The translations under genes were made by a program, and so were the position numbers. Positions 1 to 11,010 of a stretch of 64,000 nucleotides of DNA are shown piece after piece. Numbering within the stretch: the stretch's first letter is position 1; each line of letters begins with the position of its first letter. The DNA comes from Odobenus rosmarus divergens (lineage: Eukaryota > Chordata > Mammalia > Carnivora > Odobenidae), in contig NW_004450465.1 of assembly GCF_000321225.1 (NCBI RefSeq), forward strand, positions 2,007,278 through 2,071,277, read 5' to 3'. Below the pieces are notes generated by a model, which was not told where the DNA came from, did not search any database, and saw nothing but the letters and a program-made list of their open reading frames with translations.

Positions 1-119
1 ATGGCTGTGCTAATACCGTGATTCCAAGACTTCTGGCCTCCAGAACTGTGGAAGAATTTCTGTTGTTTTAAGTTACCAAGTGTGTGGTAATTTATTACAG
101 TAGTCTTAGAAAACTAATA
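1..119 (+). repeat. MLT1-type LTR (ERVL-MaLR), 3' end
   Basis: The CCTCCAGAACTGTG ... TTCTGTTGTTTTAAG ... TGTGGTAATTTATTACAG series is the typical 3' end of mammalian MLT1 LTRs. It is truncated by the window start. Confidence 0.75.
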
Positions 120-429
120 TATATACTCTCAGGCTAAAGACCAAAAGAACTATAAATAAATATTGAATTCTAGTTAACACACCTGTTTCTTTTTTGCAGT
201 GGTATGCGTTAAGAATGCTGGAACTGCTTTCACTACAATGAAGAATTAAGGAATTGAAGAAATACTTTTGAGGACAATGAATTTCTCCCTGTTGGAAAAC
301 GGAGTTACAAAAGTGGAAAGAAGAAAATCTAGAATGAACCCTATGGAATTTGACTGAAATCAGGGATATCAATATGAACCCATGATTTCTAATAGGTAGA
401 TATAAATATAGGTGTATATGGATGTGTGT

Positions 430-1975
430 AAGTTATTCTTGAGCTTTGTATACTGAGAATGGCTGGAAGCAATGATACCCCAGCCTAGCACAGAGATCCT
501 GGTTTCTAAATTGCATTCTCCACTAAAAGGAAATAGGGCTCCTTGAAGAAATATTTGATTCTTGTTCATACAAGATGAACATGGAACATTTGGTTGTGCC
601 AAAAAATAAGAAAGTGCAAAAATGATGGGGCTATGTTAAAGAATAAAGGCAGGTTGAGGGGCTTCTACTGGGACAATTAGGGCATCAAAATAAACAATGA
701 AAGTAATGGATTATAAATGACTGACTAAACTAGGAACTCCTGGGTGTATATGAATAAGTAAATAAGAGAAAGCTCCTCCTTGCAATAGGATGATAATAAA
801 TATAAAATGAATGATGGAGTTAGAAAAATCACATTTTGTAATCATCACAGTAATAACTGATTCATGCAAGAATCATCAATGGATGCTAAAACTGTTGGAG
901 AAAAGGTTGATAATGAACAGGGAGAGTATTTCCCTACTCTCAAAATCCCCCTGCAAATTACTTAATAAGTACAAAGAGAAAACAGCAGGGAAGAGATCTG
1001 GTATTACACTACCTTAAACAAGTGATCAAATTAACATCGCCAATACTGGGATGTACTGGTATCATGTGCTTCCTGATATGAGGATGTAAGAAGAACACAA
1101 TAGCATTTCTGTGACAGACTTTCTAAAAATGCATACCCAAACTCTAATGATGAGGAAAAACAGGCAAAATCAAATCCTATATCTGTTGCTATATATTTAC
1201 AACTTCTACACAGTTATAAAATAAATGGCTTATAGTCTTCAAATATATCAAAGACTCTTTTTTTTAAAAAAAAAGGTAGAGAAACTATTCCCAATTAAAA
1301 AACAAAAAGGCAAGGGGGCCTGGGTGGCTCAGTCAGTTAAGCATCTGCCTTTGGCTCAGGTCATGATCACAGGGTCCTGGAATCAAGCCCCACGTCGGGC
1401 TCCCTGCTCAGCAGAGAACCTGCCTCTCCCCCTCTCTCTGCCCCTACCCCCACCCTCATGCTTGCTCTCTCACTCTCCCCTTTCAAATAAATAAGTAAAA
1501 TCTTTAAAAAAAAAAAGTACGACTACTAAGCTGGTGGGAATATAATTATAAAGGAGATTGTTGAGACAACTGTGGACTAAGGATTAGATAACAGTATTTT
1601 ATCAAGGTTAAATTCATGGTTATGTTAAAAAAAATAACGTTATTAGGAAAACTACACTGAAGAATTTAGGAGTAAAGGAGCAAGATGGCTACAACTTATT
1701 TCAAAAGTTGGGGAATATTACACACATAATTCGTATGTATGTGCATATACATATGTGAGTGAGTGGGGGGAGATATATAAGTGTGGGGGAGGGAAAGAGG
1801 GACAGAGTTCGTATTAGTTGCTGAAGGAAGGGGGGGAAGATAAAGCAGTGGGGCAAAATGTTAGCAACTGATGAATCCAGAAAAGGGGCATAAGGAAGTT
1901 CTATATACTATTCTTATAACTTTTCTGTAAACTTGAAATTATATCAAAATAAATGCTTAAAAAAATATTCTGGCT
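430..1975 (+). repeat. Ancient LINE-like repeat (L1ME-type 3' end), interrupted by a SINE
   Basis: It ends with a typical old-L1-like tail: a TAACTTTTCTGTAAACTTGAAATTATATC block, then AAAATAAATGC and an A-run. Its first half resembles 14780-15115 (shared AAGCAATGAYACCCCAGC and GATGGGGnTATGT blocks) and parts of 43640-45400. The family name is inferred; a repeat-library alignment is needed. Confidence 0.5.
1314..1516 (+). mobile_element. Can-SINE (tRNA-derived, carnivore)
   Basis: It has the GGGGGCCTGGGTGGCTCAG head (A-box-like), a pyrimidine-rich middle, and an AAATAAATAAGTAAAATC tail with poly(A). It is inserted in the old repeat at 430-1975. Confidence 0.93.
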
Positions 1976-2463
1976 GCTCTGTGAAGAAAAGCCTGTCGCA
2001 AAGTCAAAATAGGAATTAAGAAGATAGTGCTGTGGTCCACACGAACACTGACACTGGCTTGGACTAGAGTGTAGCAGTGAAGTGTTCAGAGGTTAAGAAG
2101 ATGTGGGATATGTTTTAAAGACAGAGACAACAGGTTTCCCTAAAAAACTGGGTCTGGGCTATAACCACAGATGAAGGCAAAGTCTGCAAACTAAGCAACT
2201 GTGTTGTGTTAAACGGTGACTATACAAATAACATGTCATTCTCTCTGGCCATGGAGAACATGAATTCTCTTTTCTATTTAGGAAATTCCCCCCATAACAA
2301 CTCTTGGGGTAGAAGACAGAGACTACCTCTCATTGAGAAGTGGAAAAGTCAGGTGCTAACTTTGCCAGCCTCCCTTATACATGTGACACAGGAATGCAAT
2401 CCAGCTCCAGCCACTGCATTCCCTTGAGCTGTAACTCATGGACAATGGAGTGCTAACTTTCCA

Positions 2464-2819
2464 TGTTAGTCCATTTGGGCCACTATAACAAAAATACCAT
2501 AAACTGAATGGCTTATAAGCCATAAACATTTTTTTCTCACAGTTCTGGAAGCTGGGAAGTTGAAGATCAAAGTGCCAGCAGATTTACTATCTGAACTTCC
2601 TAGTTCACAGAGGCTGTCTTTTTCCTATAACCTCACATGGTGAAGGGGCAAGAAAGCTTTCTTGGGCCACTTTCACAGGGCACTAATCCCATTCATAAGA
2701 GCTCCACATTCATGACCTAATCCCCTCCCAAAGGCCCCAAAGGCCCCACCTCCTAATACCATCACTTTGGGGATTATGATTTCACCATATGAATTCTGGA
2801 GAATATTCAGACCATAGCA
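2464..2819 (-). repeat. MLT1-type LTR (ERVL-MaLR), nearly complete
   Basis: Read on the plus strand it begins TTAGTCCATTTGGGCCACTATAAC and ends GGGATTATGATTTCACCATATGAATTC...CCATAGCA. This is the reverse complement of an MLT1 LTR; the CACCTCCTAATACCATCAC block is diagnostic in my recall. CCCAAAGGCC at about 2727 is locally duplicated. Confidence 0.8.
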
Positions 2820-3223
2820 GTCTCCTTAAGGGCAACAGTACCACACCTCCTGCAAGAGAAAATTCCCGGCTCTTAAGAGGCAGTGGTACTCTGTGATATC
2901 CAATTTCTGGCAATGACCACCACAATTTTATCAGGAAACCAGGTTTAGAGCATGGGTGGGGCATTGTTCCTGCACTGCACATCAAGTGTGGTTCACTAGA
3001 CTTCTAGCATTCTCATTATGCATAAGTCAAGTACAGTAAGTTTTACTGCACAAAGCCAAGAACAGGTACTGAAATCCTAGCTCATAATTTTGATCAGTGA
3101 ACTGGAGTGAATTAAAATGTGTTTTATAGGAGATTCCAATTTCACTCATGATGGAATACACACATTCTACCCCATCTCTCAATTTAATTACAACAAAAAA
3201 TTCTGAACAAAATAAAGAAGGTA

Positions 3224-3414
3224 GGGCGCCTGGGTGGCTCAGATGGTTAAGCGTCTGCCTTCGGCTCAGGTCATGATCCCAGGGTCCTGGGATCGAGTCC
3301 CGCATCGGGCTCCCTGCCAGGCGGGGAGCCTGCTTCTCCCTCTGCCTCTGCCTCTCTCTCTCTCTCTCTGACTCTCATGAATAAATAAATAAAACATTAA
3401 AAAAATAAATAAAT
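3224..3414 (+). mobile_element. Can-SINE with 15-bp target-site duplication
   Basis: A full-length SINE is flanked by perfect direct repeats AAAATAAAGAAGGTA at 3209-3223 and 3415-3429. It has a young-type body with CCTTCGGCTCAGG. Confidence 0.95.
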
Positions 3415-3429
3415 AAAATAAAGAAGGTA

Positions 3430-3595
3430 AGGGGCGCCTGGGTGGTTCGGTCAGTTAAGCATCTGACTCTGATCTCAGCTCAGGTCTTGATCTCAGGGTT
3501 GTGAGTTCAAGTCCCACACTAGGCTCCACACTGGTCATGGAGCCTACATTTAATGAGAAGGGGCAGGGCAGGGCGGGGAGGGGAGGGACGAAACT
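3430..3595 (+). mobile_element. Older Can-SINE abutting the previous one
   Basis: The head GGGGCGCCTGGGTGGTTCGG starts immediately after the right TSD of the preceding SINE. The body has GATCTCAGGGTTGTGAGTTCAA (older subfamily). The tail is replaced by a G-rich stretch (GGGGCAGGGCAGGGCGGGGA). Confidence 0.88.
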
Positions 3596-3599
3596 ACCG

Positions 3600-4430
3600 G
3601 AAGACAATGAATAGTGAATAAGAGCAAGCAAAAAGGGTACAGAACCCAGGTCTTAAACAGCAGTTGGGGGATGGTTTCTACTTTCTATATTTCTTGACTT
3701 AGGCTCTGGGGCAATCCACAACTAACAACTGAGAGCAAGAGCGGACAGAAAGTTCCAAAAAAAGGTTCCTCTCTCCAAGACATGGGGTGGCAGATGGGTG
3801 GTGAAGGGCCTGTGATCTGACCTACCCTATGCCAGCCAAGCACAAGTAACAAAGCTGCAAGTCTCTCCTCAGTGCTGGCACCAGAAATGGAATAAGTCCT
3901 TATAGGTCAAAGAACTATCGATTTCCCCCTTTCCACACCAGGCAAGTGCTGGCTCTGGGTGGCACTTCTCATCTTCCCAACCAGCAGCAGTGGCCCTGTG
4001 AGGCCATTACAGCAGACAAGTGCCAGCAACAAAAACAGCAGTTGTCTTCTCAGTAACAGAAGCAGCCCTTCAGGGAGGATACTTGCTGACTCTCCTGACC
4101 CTAAACCAGGAAAGAACCAGCAACAAAGAGACATGGTGCCTACTCCCCTGAACCACAAGCAACAATAACAGCAACCCCTGTGTGTCAGAACACTTTTGAC
4201 ACTCCTGTTTTCTACTCGGCCAGTATTAGCAACAAAGCAGATCACCTACCAACATACATAGAATAGAACACTTCTGATACTCTATGCTTTACATCAGGTA
4301 GCTACACTGCCTTTTCCCACCAACACATAGAAACAGCTGCTGTGGGTAGAGAAATTTTTATTTTTCCACCCCACTCCGGCTTTGCTTAGAGGCATAAGTT
4401 ACATTTATGGGAACTGCTACATTGCATAAA
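3600..4430. other. No gene seen; CAGCAAC-rich intronic sequence
   Basis: Recurrent CAGCAACAAA-like motifs run from about 3990 to 4225, loosely repeated and without open coding sense. It could be the degraded 5' part of an old L1, but I cannot confirm this. Confidence 0.3.
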
Positions 4431-4447
4431 AAGTGTCTGATTTTCTA

Positions 4448-4646
4448 AAGATTTATTTATTTATTCATTTGACAGAGAGAGACACAGTGAGAGAGGGAAC
4501 ACAAGCAGGGGGGGAGTGGGAGAGGGAGAAGCAGGCCTCCCGCCGAGCAGGGAGCCCGATGTGGGGTTCGATCCCAGGACCCCGGGACCATGACCCGAGC
4601 CGAAGGCAGACGCCCAATGACTGAGCCACCCAGGTGTCCCCAAAAA
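4448..4646 (-). mobile_element. Can-SINE, reverse orientation
   Basis: It begins AAGATTTATTTATTTATTC and ends GAGCCACCCAGGTGTCCCC. It is flanked by TGTCTGATTTTCTA (4434-4447) and TGTCTAATTTTCTA (4647-4660), an imperfect TSD. Confidence 0.93.
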
Positions 4647-4679
4647 TGTCTAATTTTCTAGCAAGAACATCAGAACAGA

Positions 4680-5925
4680 AAGCCCCTGCAGGAGAGTAAA
4701 GGGAAAATCATGAGGTGAAGGGGTAAGAAAGGTGGAGAAAAATACCCTTTAAATTTGTATACCTGCACTCACTCCTGAGGTGCCCTGTGTGAAACATACC
4801 AGAATCAACCTAAGAAAAGCACTGAGAACTGAAGATGGTGTGGACTACCAGCCAGGGTCCACACGGGTCCCTGGGTAATATGGGGAAAACCAGAATAGCA
4901 TACAAATGCTTTGGAAATTAATACTGCAAAGAAAAACAGCTCATAGGAAGCAGGTCAGGACTTAGAGTCTAAAACTAATCAAGCTGACTCTCAGCTAAAA
5001 AAGAAACCACACACTCAGAAAAACAAACAAACAAACAAACAAAAAACCTACCATTCTCCAGAGGTTTTGGACAGAACTAAGAATATCATAACACAATATT
5101 CAAAATGTCAAGGATACAATCCAAAAATAATCATACAAAGAACCAGGAAAACCTAACCAGCTCCCAAGAAATAAGATAAAAGATGCCAACCACAAAAGGA
5201 TCCAAATCCTCTAATTATCAGAAAAAGACTTAAAATCAGCATTTATGACCATGATACATAAAAGGAAAGTTAACACATTTGAAGCAAATGCAAAGATAGA
5301 AGTGCTCAGCAAAGAAAAACAAACTATTAAAAAAGGGATATCTGGTCATATTGAAAAATATAATAATGGAAATAAAAAATCCACTGGAAGGGCCCAATAA
5401 TAGAATGGATATGACAGAGGAAAAATTCAATGAACCGCAGGCAGATCAATAGAAATAATTCAGTCTAAACAGGAAAAAATGAAAAGAATCACAGAGAGCT
5501 ATAAGACAATATCAAAAAATTTAGTACTCATGTTATATAAGACTTAGGAGAAGAGAGACAGGTGCAGACAAATATTTGAAGAAATAATGGCTAAAAATTT
5601 CCCAAATATGGTGAAGGAGGTAAATTTACAGATACAAGAACCTCAGTGAATGGCAAACAGGATGAACTAAATAAAAACAAAAATAATAACTAAAAAAATT
5701 TTTAAAGCTTACACCTAGACACATATTAAGCTATTAAAAGCCAAAGATAAAAAAAAAATCCTAAACACAAATATAAAAAAACAACACATTACATAACGAA
5801 AAACAAATACTTGAATTACTGCAGGGGACTCATCAAAAATAAAGCCAGAAGACAGCACACCAACATTTTTAAAGTGCTGAAAGAAAAATACTAAGTTAAA
5901 TGTACAGAAAATGTACTTTAGGAAT
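4680..5925 (+). repeat. Fossil L1 (old L1M) 5'/ORF1-side remnant
   Basis: Blocks such as GCTAAAAATTTCCCAAATATG, CAAGAACCTCAGTGAATG, AAAGCCAAAGATAAAA and AAAGTGCTGAAAGAAAAATACTAA match the common old-L1 segment as I recall it. Reading frames are broken throughout. An (AAAC)n run lies at 5022-5045. The 5' limit is uncertain. Confidence 0.5.
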
Positions 5926-5939
5926 GAAGGTGAAATAAA

Positions 5940-7155
5940 TACATTGTGATATGAAAGAAAACTAAGAATTTGTCACCTGATTTAAAAGAAATGTTACAGA
6001 AATTGAAAAAACTGATCATATATTTCATATGGAAATTCAAAGAATAGCCAAGAAAATTTGAAAATTCTTTTACTTCAAGAATATTTATTACAAAGTTGGA
6101 CACCTACCTCACACCACACACAGAAATTAACTCCAAATGGATCAAGATCTGAATGTAAGGGCTAAAACTATAAAACTCTTAGAAGAAAACATATGCATAA
6201 TTCTTCATGAGCATAGTTTAGGCAACGGCACTAAAGGCACAAAACAAAGGAAAACTTAAATTGAGCTTCATCAAAATTTAAAACTTTTGTGCTTCAAAGG
6301 ACACCATCAAGAACATGAAAAGACAACCCAAAGAATGGGAGAAAATATTCGCAAATCATATATCTCATAAAAGACTAATAATCCAGAATATATGAACTGT
6401 TAGAACTCAATGATAAAAAAAAACCCAATTTTAAAACACGCAAGGATCTGAACAGATATTTCTCTAAAAAAGATTTACAAATCACTAATATATACACAAA
6501 AAGAAGCTCAACATAATTAACCATCAGGGAAATATAAATTAAAACCACAGAGACACCCACTCCACACCCTCTGAAATGGTTATCATTAAAAACAAACAAA
6601 CAAACAACAACAACAAAATGAGAAAATTACAAGTGTTGACAAGGATGTATAAAAACTGGAACCCTCATACACTATTAGTCGGTATGTAAAATGTTACAGA
6701 CACTTTGGAAAACAGTCTGTCAGTCCCTCAAAATGTTAACATAGAGTTACCATAGGACCCAGAAATTCCACTCCTAAATATACATCTAAGAGAAATGACA
6801 ACATACCTCCACACAAAAACTTGTACATGAATGTTCATAGTAGCATTATTCATAATAGTAAAAAAAGTGGAAACAGCACAAAAGTCCATCAACTGAAGAG
6901 ATAAATGTGGTATATCTATACAACAGAATATTGCTTTTGCAACGAACAAAAATTAAATATTGATACATGCCACAACATGAATTTTAAAAACATTATGCTA
7001 AGTGAAAGGTCCACATATTGTATGATTCCATTTACATGAAATATCCAGAATAGGCAAATCTAGAGAGACAGAAGTAGATTAGTAATTGCATAGGTCTTTG
7101 AGGGGTGGTAGAATTGAGGATGATGGCTAAGGAACAGGGAGTATTTCATTTTTAA
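5940..7155 (+). repeat. Fossil L1, ORF2 C-terminal part and 3' UTR
   Basis: It shows the late-ORF2 series: GACACCTACCTCACACCA, AACTCCAAATGGATCAAGA, CATCAAGAACATGAAAAGACAACCCA. The 3' UTR series follows: GGAACCCTCATACACTAT, CACTTTGGAAAACAGT, TTCATAGTAGCATTATTCATAATAG. The jump from ORF1-like to late-ORF2 sequence near 5930 means most of ORF2 is missing. The frame is full of stops, and the element is non-functional. Confidence 0.75.
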
Positions 7156-7530
7156 CAGACTACTTTTTGGGACAGTTTGAGGTTCACAGCAATATTGAGA
7201 GGAAGATACAGAGATTTACCATATACCCCTTGCCCCCACATGCATGTTTCTTCCTATTATTAATATCCCCCACTACAGTGGTACATTTGTTACAATTGAT
7301 GAACCTACACTGACACATCATTATCATCCAAACTCCACAGCTTACATTAGGGTTCACTCTCGATACTGTACATTTTATGGATATGAACAATTTATAATGA
7401 CATGTATCCATCATTATAATATCATACAGACTAGTCTCATTGTCTTAAAAATCCTCTGTGTTCTGCCTAATCACCACTCCCTGCCCCCCTTATGGCAACC
7501 ACTGATCTTCTTACTGTCTCCAGTAGTTTC
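7156..7530 (-). repeat. L1 3'-UTR fragment in reverse, inside another L1 3' UTR
   Basis: TTTGAGGTTCACAGCAATATTGAGAGG ... GTACATTTGTTACAATTGATGAACC ... TGGCAACCACTGATC is a well-known old-L1 3' segment on the opposite strand. Flanking L1 sequence at 7155 and 7531 reads continuous if this block is removed. Confidence 0.6.
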
Positions 7531-7845
7531 TTTTGGGGAGAATAAAAATGTTCTAAAACTGATTGTGGTGATGGCTGCACACTCCATGAATATACTAAAA
7601 ACCACGGAATATACTAAAAGCCACTGAACACACACACATTAAATGGGTGAATTTTATGGTATTCTATCTCAAAATTAAAAATTAAAAAAGACAGTCTAAA
7701 ATAAGTTCTTCATGTGAAAGGGAAATAAGAGAACCACTTAACATACATGTTAAATGTGTGAATTTTATGGTATGTATATTCTATCTCAAAATTAAAAATT
7801 AAAAAAGAAAGTCTAAAATAAGTTCTTCAAGTAAAAGGGAAAGGA
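7531..7845 (+). repeat. L1 3' terminus with a tandem-duplicated end
   Basis: AAAATGTTCTAAAACTGATTGTGGTGATGG starts the final L1 3' segment. Its end (7636-7730) is repeated at 7747-7845 with a period of about 117 bp (TGAATTTTATGGTA ... TTCTATCTCAAAATTAAAAATTAAAAAAGA appears twice). Confidence 0.7.
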
Positions 7846-8162
7846 TAACAAAGAGAAACCTAGAATATAAGCAATGAAGGGACAACAAAAGAAAGGGTAA
7901 ATATCTGAGTAAGTAGAACAATATGTTTCACCCTTAACTTGTTGAAAACAAAAATTATCATCATTGCCTGATGGGATTTTCAATGTATGTAAATATAACA
8001 CATATAACAACTGCATCAGGATTGGAGGAAGAGTCTATGTGGTTGCACAGTTCCTATTTTATACTTGAAATGGTAAAATATTAATTCTAAGTAGATTATA
8101 TAAAACTTAAAATATATTTTTATAGTTCCCTAAAACCACCACTTAAAAAACTATACAAAGAG

Positions 8163-8332
8163 GGTGCCTGGGTGGCTCAGATGGTTAAGCGTCTGCCTTC
8201 GGCTCAAGTCATGATCCCAGGGTCCTGGGATCGAGTCCCGCATCGGGCTCCCTGCTCCTTGGGAGCCTGCTTCTCCCTCTGCCTCTCTCTCTCTCTGTCT
8301 CTCATGAATAAATAAATAAAATCTTTAAAAAA
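8163..8332 (+). mobile_element. Can-SINE with 18-bp TSD
   Basis: Perfect direct repeats AAAAAACTATACAAAGAG lie at 8145-8162 and 8333-8350. The body has CCTTCGGCTCAAGTCATGATCCC and an ATGAATAAATAAATAAAATC tail. Confidence 0.95.
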
Positions 8333-8350
8333 AAAAAACTATACAAAGAG

Positions 8351-8690
8351 ACATAATTAAAATCTAACAGGTAAATAAAAATGAAATTCTAAAAATGTTC
8401 AGATAATTTAAAAGAAGTCAGGAAAGATGAAGCAGAGAACAAAGAACAGAAAGAAGCAAAAATAATGAAATAGTAGAATTAAATCCAACCATATCAATAA
8501 TTACATTAAACTTAAATGAGCTAAAAACACCAATTAAAAGACAATGATTACCATTATACATTAAAAAGCAAGACCCAACAATACACTTCTTTCAAGACTC
8601 CAACTTGAAATATAATGATATAGAAAGGTTAAAAATAAAGAACTGAGAAAGATCTAGAAGCACCGTGACTCAGAGCCTTGAACAGAATAG
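8351..8690. other. AT-rich intronic sequence, possible L1 remnant
   Basis: No gene is seen. Fragments such as TAATTACATTAAACTTAAATGAG are common in old L1 3' regions, but the assignment is uncertain. Confidence 0.3.
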
Positions 8691-8699
8691 CCTTTGCTG

Positions 8700-8991
8700 T
8701 TCCTCTTTCTGCATGGCCCCTTCTCAGATATCTGTATGGCTGGCTCCCTCGTGGATCCTTCATCCAGGTCTCAGCCTGAATGCCATCCCCTCAGAGAGGC
8801 CACCCTGACTACTCTATCTACAAGCCCCTAGTCACTCTCCATCCCCTTAATTGGCTTCATTTTAATTCATAGTACTTACTACTCTCTGATTTTGTGATAT
8901 ATATTTTTGCATATTTTCAATGTTTCCCCACTGGCATATAAATTTCATGATGGCTTAATCTAGCAGACATTCAATAAATGTTGTTGAATAT
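8700..8991 (+). repeat. L2 (LINE2) 3' end
   Basis: AGGCCACCCTGACTACTCTATCTA, ATTCATAGTACTTACTACT and ATTCAATAAATGTTGTTGAATA follow the L2 3'-end order. A Can-SINE is inserted at its tail. Confidence 0.75.
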
Positions 8992-9193
8992 GGGGCGCCT
9001 GGGTGGCTCAGTCATTAAGCATCTGCCTTCAGCTCAGGTCGTGATCCCAGGGTCCTGGGACCGAGCCCCACATCGGGCTACCTGCTCAGCGGGAAGCCTG
9101 CTTCTCCTTCTCCCACTCCCCCTGTTTGTGTTCCCTCTCTCGCTGTGTCTGTCAAATAAATAAACAAAATCTTTAAAATAAATAAATAAATAA
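8992..9193 (+). mobile_element. Can-SINE inserted at the L2 tail
   Basis: A full SINE runs from GGGGCGCCTGGGTGGCTCAGT to an AATAAATAAACAAAATC tail. The flanks share TGTTGAATA (8982-8990, and again just after the A-rich tail near 9197), a short TSD. Confidence 0.93.
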
Positions 9194-9366
9194 TTGTTGA
9201 ATAAATGAATACAGAACAAAATATACCAACTTGAGTGAATATATTAATATCACACAAGGTTGACATCAGAATACGAAAAATCACAAGAGATAAGGAGGGA
9301 CATTATAATGATAAAAGGATCAATTCACCAAAAAGACATAGCAATTATAAGTGTATATGCACCTAT

Positions 9367-9590
9367 GGGGTGCCTGAGTGGCTCAGTTGCTTAAGCATTC
9401 AACCCTTGATTTTGGCTTAGGTCATGATCTCAAGAGTTATGAGGTTGGGCCCTGTGCCAAGCTCTGTGCTCAGCATGGAGTCTGCTTGAGATTGTCTCCA
9501 TCTCACTCTGCCCCTCTCCCCACTTGTGTGCTCTCTGAATGAGTGAATAAATAAATAAATAAATAAATAAAGTCTTTTAAAAAAAGAAAT
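9367..9590 (+). mobile_element. Older Can-SINE
   Basis: The head is GGGTGCCTGAGTGGCTCAG. The body has CTTGATTTTGGCTTAGGTCATGATCTC and CAGCATGGAGTCTGCTTGAGATT. The tail is (AAAT)n. Confidence 0.9.
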
Positions 9591-9651
9591 GCTAAAGCAA
9601 GTCTCTATAATTAACGCATCCACCTTAAAATATTAGAATTAGAAAACTACT

Positions 9652-9775
9652 CTTAAGCAGGCTCCACACCCAGCACAGAGCCCAACATGGGGCTCGATCC
9701 CACTACCCTGAGATCATGACCTGAGCCAAAATCAAGAGTCAGACACTTAACAGATGGAGCCACCCAGGCACCTCT
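9652..9775 (-). mobile_element. Older Can-SINE fragment, reverse
   Basis: It runs from AAGCAGGCTCCACACCCAGC to GGAGCCACCCAGGCACCTC. The pyrimidine-rich tail part (poly(A) side) is missing. Confidence 0.87.
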
Positions 9776-9776
9776 C

Positions 9777-9892
9777 CAAATAATCTTTAGATTCAAAATA
9801 ATTTCAAACAAAATCCTAGCAGGATTCTTTGTATGTATAGACAGGATAATTCTAAAATGTATGTGAAAAAGTAAAGAAACTAAAAGGGCCCA
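9777..9892 (+). repeat. Fossil L1 ORF2 fragment, left half
   Basis: AAACAAAATCCTAGCAGGATTCTTTGTA and GATAATTCTAAAATGTATGTGAAAAAG match late ORF2 of old L1. The fragment is interrupted at 9892 by a younger L1 and resumes at 10664. Confidence 0.75.
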
Positions 9893-10663
9893 ATATCAAA
9901 ACTATAATGAGATATCACCTCACACCTGTCAGAATGGCTAAAATCAACAACACAAGAAACAACAGGTGTTGGCGATGATGAGGACAAAAGGAACCCTCGT
10001 GCACTATTGGTGGGAACGCAAACTGGTGCAGCCACTCTGGAAAACAGTATGGAGATTTTTCAGAAAGTTAAAAATAGAACTATTCTATGATCCAGCAATC
10101 GTACTACTGGGTATTTACCCAAAGAATACAAAAATACTAATTCAAAGGGATCCATGCATCCCTATGTTTATAGCAGCACTATTTACAATAGCCAAATTAT
10201 GGAAGCAGTGCAAGTGTACTGATGAATGTATTGATGTGTAGATGAATGGATAAAGAAGAGGTGATATATATATTCAGCCATAAAAAAGAATGAAATCTTG
10301 CCATATGTAAGGACATGGATGGAGCTAGAAAGTATCATGCTAAGTGAAATAAGCCAGTCAGAGAAAGACAAATACCGTATGATTTCACTTATACGTGGAA
10401 TTTAAGAAATGAAGCAAAGGAGCAAAGGAGAAAAAAAGAGAGAAAGAGAGAATGAGAAGCCAAGAAACAGACCCTTAATTATAGAGAACTGATGGTTACC
10501 AGAGGGGAGGTGGGTGAGGGATCGGTGAAATAGGTGATAGGGATTAAGGAGTGCACTTGTCATGACAAGCACCAGGTGATGTATGTAAGTGATGAATCAC
10601 TATATTGTACACCTGAAACTAATATAACACAGTATGTTAACTGTAATTACAAGCTTTTTTTAA
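9893..10663 (+). mobile_element. Younger carnivore-type L1 3' end inserted into an older L1
   Basis: A 5'-truncated L1 (3' UTR only) runs from GAGATATCACCTCACACCTGTCAG to CACCTGAAACTAATATAACACAGTATG plus a short A-rich tail. TSD AAAGAAACTAAAAGGGCCCA (9873-9892) matches AAAGAAACTAAAATAGCCCA (10664-10683) at 18 of 20 positions. Confidence 0.88.
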
Positions 10664-11010
10664 AAAGAAACTAAAATAGCCCAAACAATTTGAGACAAAG
10701 AACAAAGTTGGAGCACACCGCCAAATTTTTTTTAATTAAAGATTTTATTTATTTATTTGAGAGAGAGAGAGAGAGAGAGAATGAGCAGGGGGAGGGGCAG
10801 AGGGAGAGAGAAGCAGATTCCCCACTGAGCAGGGAGCCCAACTAGGGACACGATCCCAGGGTTCTGGGATCATGACCTGAGCCGAAGGCAGACGCTTAAC
10901 CACCCAGGCACCTGAACACACCACCGAATTTTAAGCATACTAAAAAGATGCAATAATCAAGGCAGTGTGGTATTAGTGAAAGGATACTGACACAGCTACA
11001 GAAGAGCATA
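10664..11010 (+). repeat. Fossil L1 ORF2 fragment, right half, with a SINE inside
   Basis: After the TSD, AAACAATTTGAGACAAAGAACAAAGTTGG and, past the SINE, CAATAATCAAGGCAGTGTGGTATTAG continue the ORF2 segment broken at 9892. Confidence 0.75.
10733..10913 (-). mobile_element. Can-SINE inserted in the fossil L1
   Basis: A reverse SINE runs from AAAGATTTTATTTATTTATTTGAGAG to CCACCCAGGCACCTG. The flanks CACACCGCCAAATTTT and CACACCACCGAATTTT form an imperfect TSD of about 16 bp. Confidence 0.93.

Noticed and set aside
7244..7627. 127-codon open frame on the plus strand
   Set aside because: It is the complement of an L1 3' UTR piece and crosses a nested-insert boundary.
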